From Armillaria gallica (Eukaryota > Basidiomycota > Agaricomycetes > Agaricales > Physalacriaceae), in the NCBI GenBank assembly GCA_037576215.1, contig JBANDB010000001.1:6882001-6946000 (forward strand): DNA of 64,000 nt. Direction: 5' to 3'. A program made the translations under genes and the position numbers. Shown here in pieces: positions 61,827-64,000 of the stretch (within the stretch, counting starts at the first letter, position 1; each line of letters begins with the position of its first letter). The notes below the pieces were generated by a model, which saw nothing but the letters and a program-made list of their open reading frames with translations, did no database searches and had not been told where the DNA came from.

Positions 61827-62433
61827 TTAATCATAGAAATCTCCCTGGATACGAGGCAGGAAGAAAACAGCAGCACCAAGTTCCATATACTTGACTTGCT
61901 CCCAACTCTCAAAATCCATGGTGGTACCAGATGAAACATAACCATGCGCCTCCAGATCACTGAGGATGGTAGCACACCAGTGTCTGCATCCCATACCACT
62001 GTTAAATCTGATTCTGATGAACAATGGAGTCAGTTAACATGGAAACGACGCACCGGTATCTGTCTCTCTTGAGATTGTCGAATAATACATCGCAAATCTT
62101 CCATACCTTCGTCGAGGTCTGAAACCTCGCGTTGAAGGGGCCAGTGGATGGGGGTATCTCACCGGGCAGGGCGCTTCGAGACTTGGTCCAGGTGTAAGTG
62201 TTGAAGCCAACGGCAACACAGGCCTTGTCTGGATCAGGAGCTTCATAGGTAGGTTTACAATCGAAGCTTAGGCTGCAGCCTAGCGCGCAATTGTAGATGA
62301 AAACCTGGAAATGATATGCATGTCCATTGCTGGTGCCGACGATAGCAACGCCATCGACTTCGAGAGTATCCAGGTAAAGCCGAAGCTCAGTAGTACAAGA
62401 GATAGATGCACGATTTGGGAGTGTATACGACAT
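61827..62433 (-). CDS. Small fungal protein of unknown function
   Basis: ATG at 62433 (MSYTLPNRASISCTTELRLY). Exon 1 runs to about 62053, followed by a ~40 nt intron (GTGCGT..CATCAG). Exon 2 begins IRFNSGMGCRHWCATILSDL and ends LPRIQGDFYD with TAA complementary to 61827-61829. The product is about 190 residues with motifs GHAYHFQVFIYNCALGCSLSFD, VWKICDVLFDNLKRDRY and a Cys/Trp-rich GCRHWC, which look like a compact globular domain. Similar short proteins are, as far as I recall, common in agaricomycetes and have no assigned role. The splice is clean and the gene looks intact. Confidence 0.72.
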
Positions 62434-63095
62434 TATGGCTTGTATATTTAGTTAGTGAAAGAAATGGACGAGACCCAGTGGCTAACCTATCAGCAATCAA
62501 TTCCAACCGACGAGTTGAAGAAGGGAAGCAGAGAAGAAGATTAGATTATTAAATCGATAAGCATCCGGTCGCGAAGAAAACATCAGACTGATGAACAAAA
62601 AAGATCTAGGGCCCAAATAAGGGGGGACATCATCAACGTACTATTTACATCATGCGCTTGTGAGTATGACTCGGAGTACAGTACATGGTCTGAACTCCGC
62701 TTCAACTCCGACGCATCGAACAGCCACAGACGCGTCATGCATGTGCATGAACGCTGCCAGTGGTACGTAGACCGTTTCCGTATTTCTTATCTTTCCGTGC
62801 AGCAGAATTCTCGCTAACAAGGTCGCTTTAGTCTTTTTTGGTCCAACGTCGGCTTCTTTTCATGTTATGATTTATAATCCTTATTCGTATGTACCACTTG
62901 ATCACTGAAGCGGACGGTCACACTCAGGCGTGCTTAACTTACCCTGAGTGCTGTGGCCTTCAATTGATATATCTGATAGCTGACATGCTCTGCGCTCTGT
63001 CGCGGTGACTTTGAGCCTCTCGCGAAAAATGCTCAAGTCATAATCTGCGCCATGTGATGCTGAGTTTACCGTTTTCTCCGTATACGCTAATTAAA
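62434..63095. other. Intergenic region, no gene seen
   Basis: About 660 bp upstream of the small unknown gene. Only short frames. Confidence 0.4.
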
Positions 63096-63426
63096 ATGTT
63101 CCATACCCTCCCCGAAATCCAGTTGATCATATTGCACGTGTCTCTCGAATCAGTAGTCTAGGCATCCGAAATTTTTATCAACGAATCTGCGTTTTCTCCT
63201 TGATGCTTCCCGCTTTGCTGCTCTTGAAGGCGCGTGTCATGTCATGCCATTGGCCACCAATATTCTCATCAACGGCAGGCGTATCTCAGTTCGGGGAACG
63301 CCAAATCACTTCCACGGCGAAGCTGTGCCGTTCTATTCATTTCCCGCTGATTTGACGCGGTCTTGTTGCCATGATGCAGGTCACGACTTAACCGGGATCT
63401 GCATGTCATTCATTCGGAGAGAGTGA
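63096..63426 (+). pseudogene. Possible F-box protein remnant
   Basis: ATG at 63096 opens MFHTLPEIQLIILHVSLES, which fits the start of a fungal F-box. The frame then stops, but a short intron or lesion would connect it to NLRFLLDASRFAALEGA and a further ~60 residues ending at 63426. No downstream LRR region is seen before the window end. It could be a short gene, a fragment or chance; low confidence. Confidence 0.3.
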
Positions 63427-64000
63427 CTCTCATCTAAATCTTACTGTCGAGACATATCTCACTGTGAGCTGTAACTATTCAGTAAAATTTCTGGTCTGCA
63501 CCCGTCTACGTCCTTACAGGGTCACAATGGTTCCTGTCTCTTCGTGGCTCGCTCTTGGAGCCCGGACCCGCCCATTACCGCCCGACTGATACTTTTGTAT
63601 GGGATTCGTTCTTCTCATATCTCTAGATCTGAGTTTAGGAACGATTTTCGGTTGAGGAAGATACCGGTTCAAATGGACAATGGAACGGCCGCGGCCCGCG
63701 ACGCGTCTGACGTATATGTTAGATTCCACAATTTGGCAGCGGGGAACATCGTGTCCGCGACCGCCGAATGAATTCCACTACAAGGTACAAATGAATATCT
63801 GAAGCACGAGCAAGTTCAAAACATCTACTGGTATTGAGTTCCATCTTTAGCGGGTTAATACAACTCCTGCCATTCCATGTACATGTAAGTCCAAATTAAA
63901 ATTTGGAATGGACGTTGCCCTATTTGATGAGCCTGTTTGAGTCTAGTTTCCTGTTATCCTGCCCGTAGTCTCAGGTCTGTACTGCTGTGAGACAGCGTTT
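63427..64000. other. Right-end flank, no gene seen
   Basis: Short frames only (63544-63771 plus, 63729-63514 minus). Nothing recognised. Confidence 0.4.

Overview
The window looks like nuclear DNA of a filamentous basidiomycete, most likely an agaricomycete. The genes are densely intron-interrupted, with many 45-65 nt GT-AG introns. They include typical fungal housekeeping genes (26S proteasome ATPase RPT6, CTP synthase, nucleoporin SEH1, NADP-type glutamate dehydrogenase, the RQC ligase listerin), basidiomycete-style F-box/LRR proteins and a divergent G-alpha subunit. Most genes were assembled by joining frames at GT-AG junctions read directly from the sequence. Exon edges are therefore good to a few bases where stated and approximate elsewhere.

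Layout. 1-9966 is a rearranged segmental duplication on the minus strand: an intact RPT6 and an intact fungal gene of unknown function (gene X) at 7086-9966; a damaged second RPT6 and a 5'-truncated gene X at 1-2412; and between them an intact zinc-finger SF1 RNA helicase of the MOV10/SDE3 type (2918-6577), flanked by two copies of its own promoter region. 10211-14382 holds CTP synthase and SEH1 on the plus strand, followed by 2.8 kb of gene-poor DNA containing a diverged tandem repeat. 17179-23857 holds glutamate dehydrogenase (minus), an F-box/LRR gene (plus) and a D-2-hydroxyacid dehydrogenase (minus), the last divergent from the long listerin gene (24147-30275). 30666-37891 holds an LRR gene, a small unknown gene and a second MOV10/SDE3-like helicase.

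39.8-61.3 kb is accessory in character. It has three decayed short-chain dehydrogenase (SDR) units that share an upstream element; two zinc alcohol dehydrogenase paralogues, one with a predicted mitochondrial presequence; a G-alpha gene; two copies of a 530 bp hAT-type MITE, each with a perfect 8 bp target-site duplication; and a second MITE with ~60 bp inverted ends. The right end has a tRNA-Val gene with a short intron, a small unknown protein gene and an F-box remnant.

Functional links are modest. The two helicases are paralogues of an RNA-silencing-associated family. RPT6 and listerin both serve protein turnover. The ADH pair and the SDR relics look like remains of an expanded carbonyl/alcohol reductase locus broken up by pseudogenisation and transposition. 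I found no CRISPR, no bacterial operon and no clear new molecular system. The most unusual items are the microhomology-joined duplication array, the MITE pair, the predicted NAD-to-NADP and mitochondrial-to-cytosolic split between the ADH copies, and a G-alpha lacking its catalytic glutamine.
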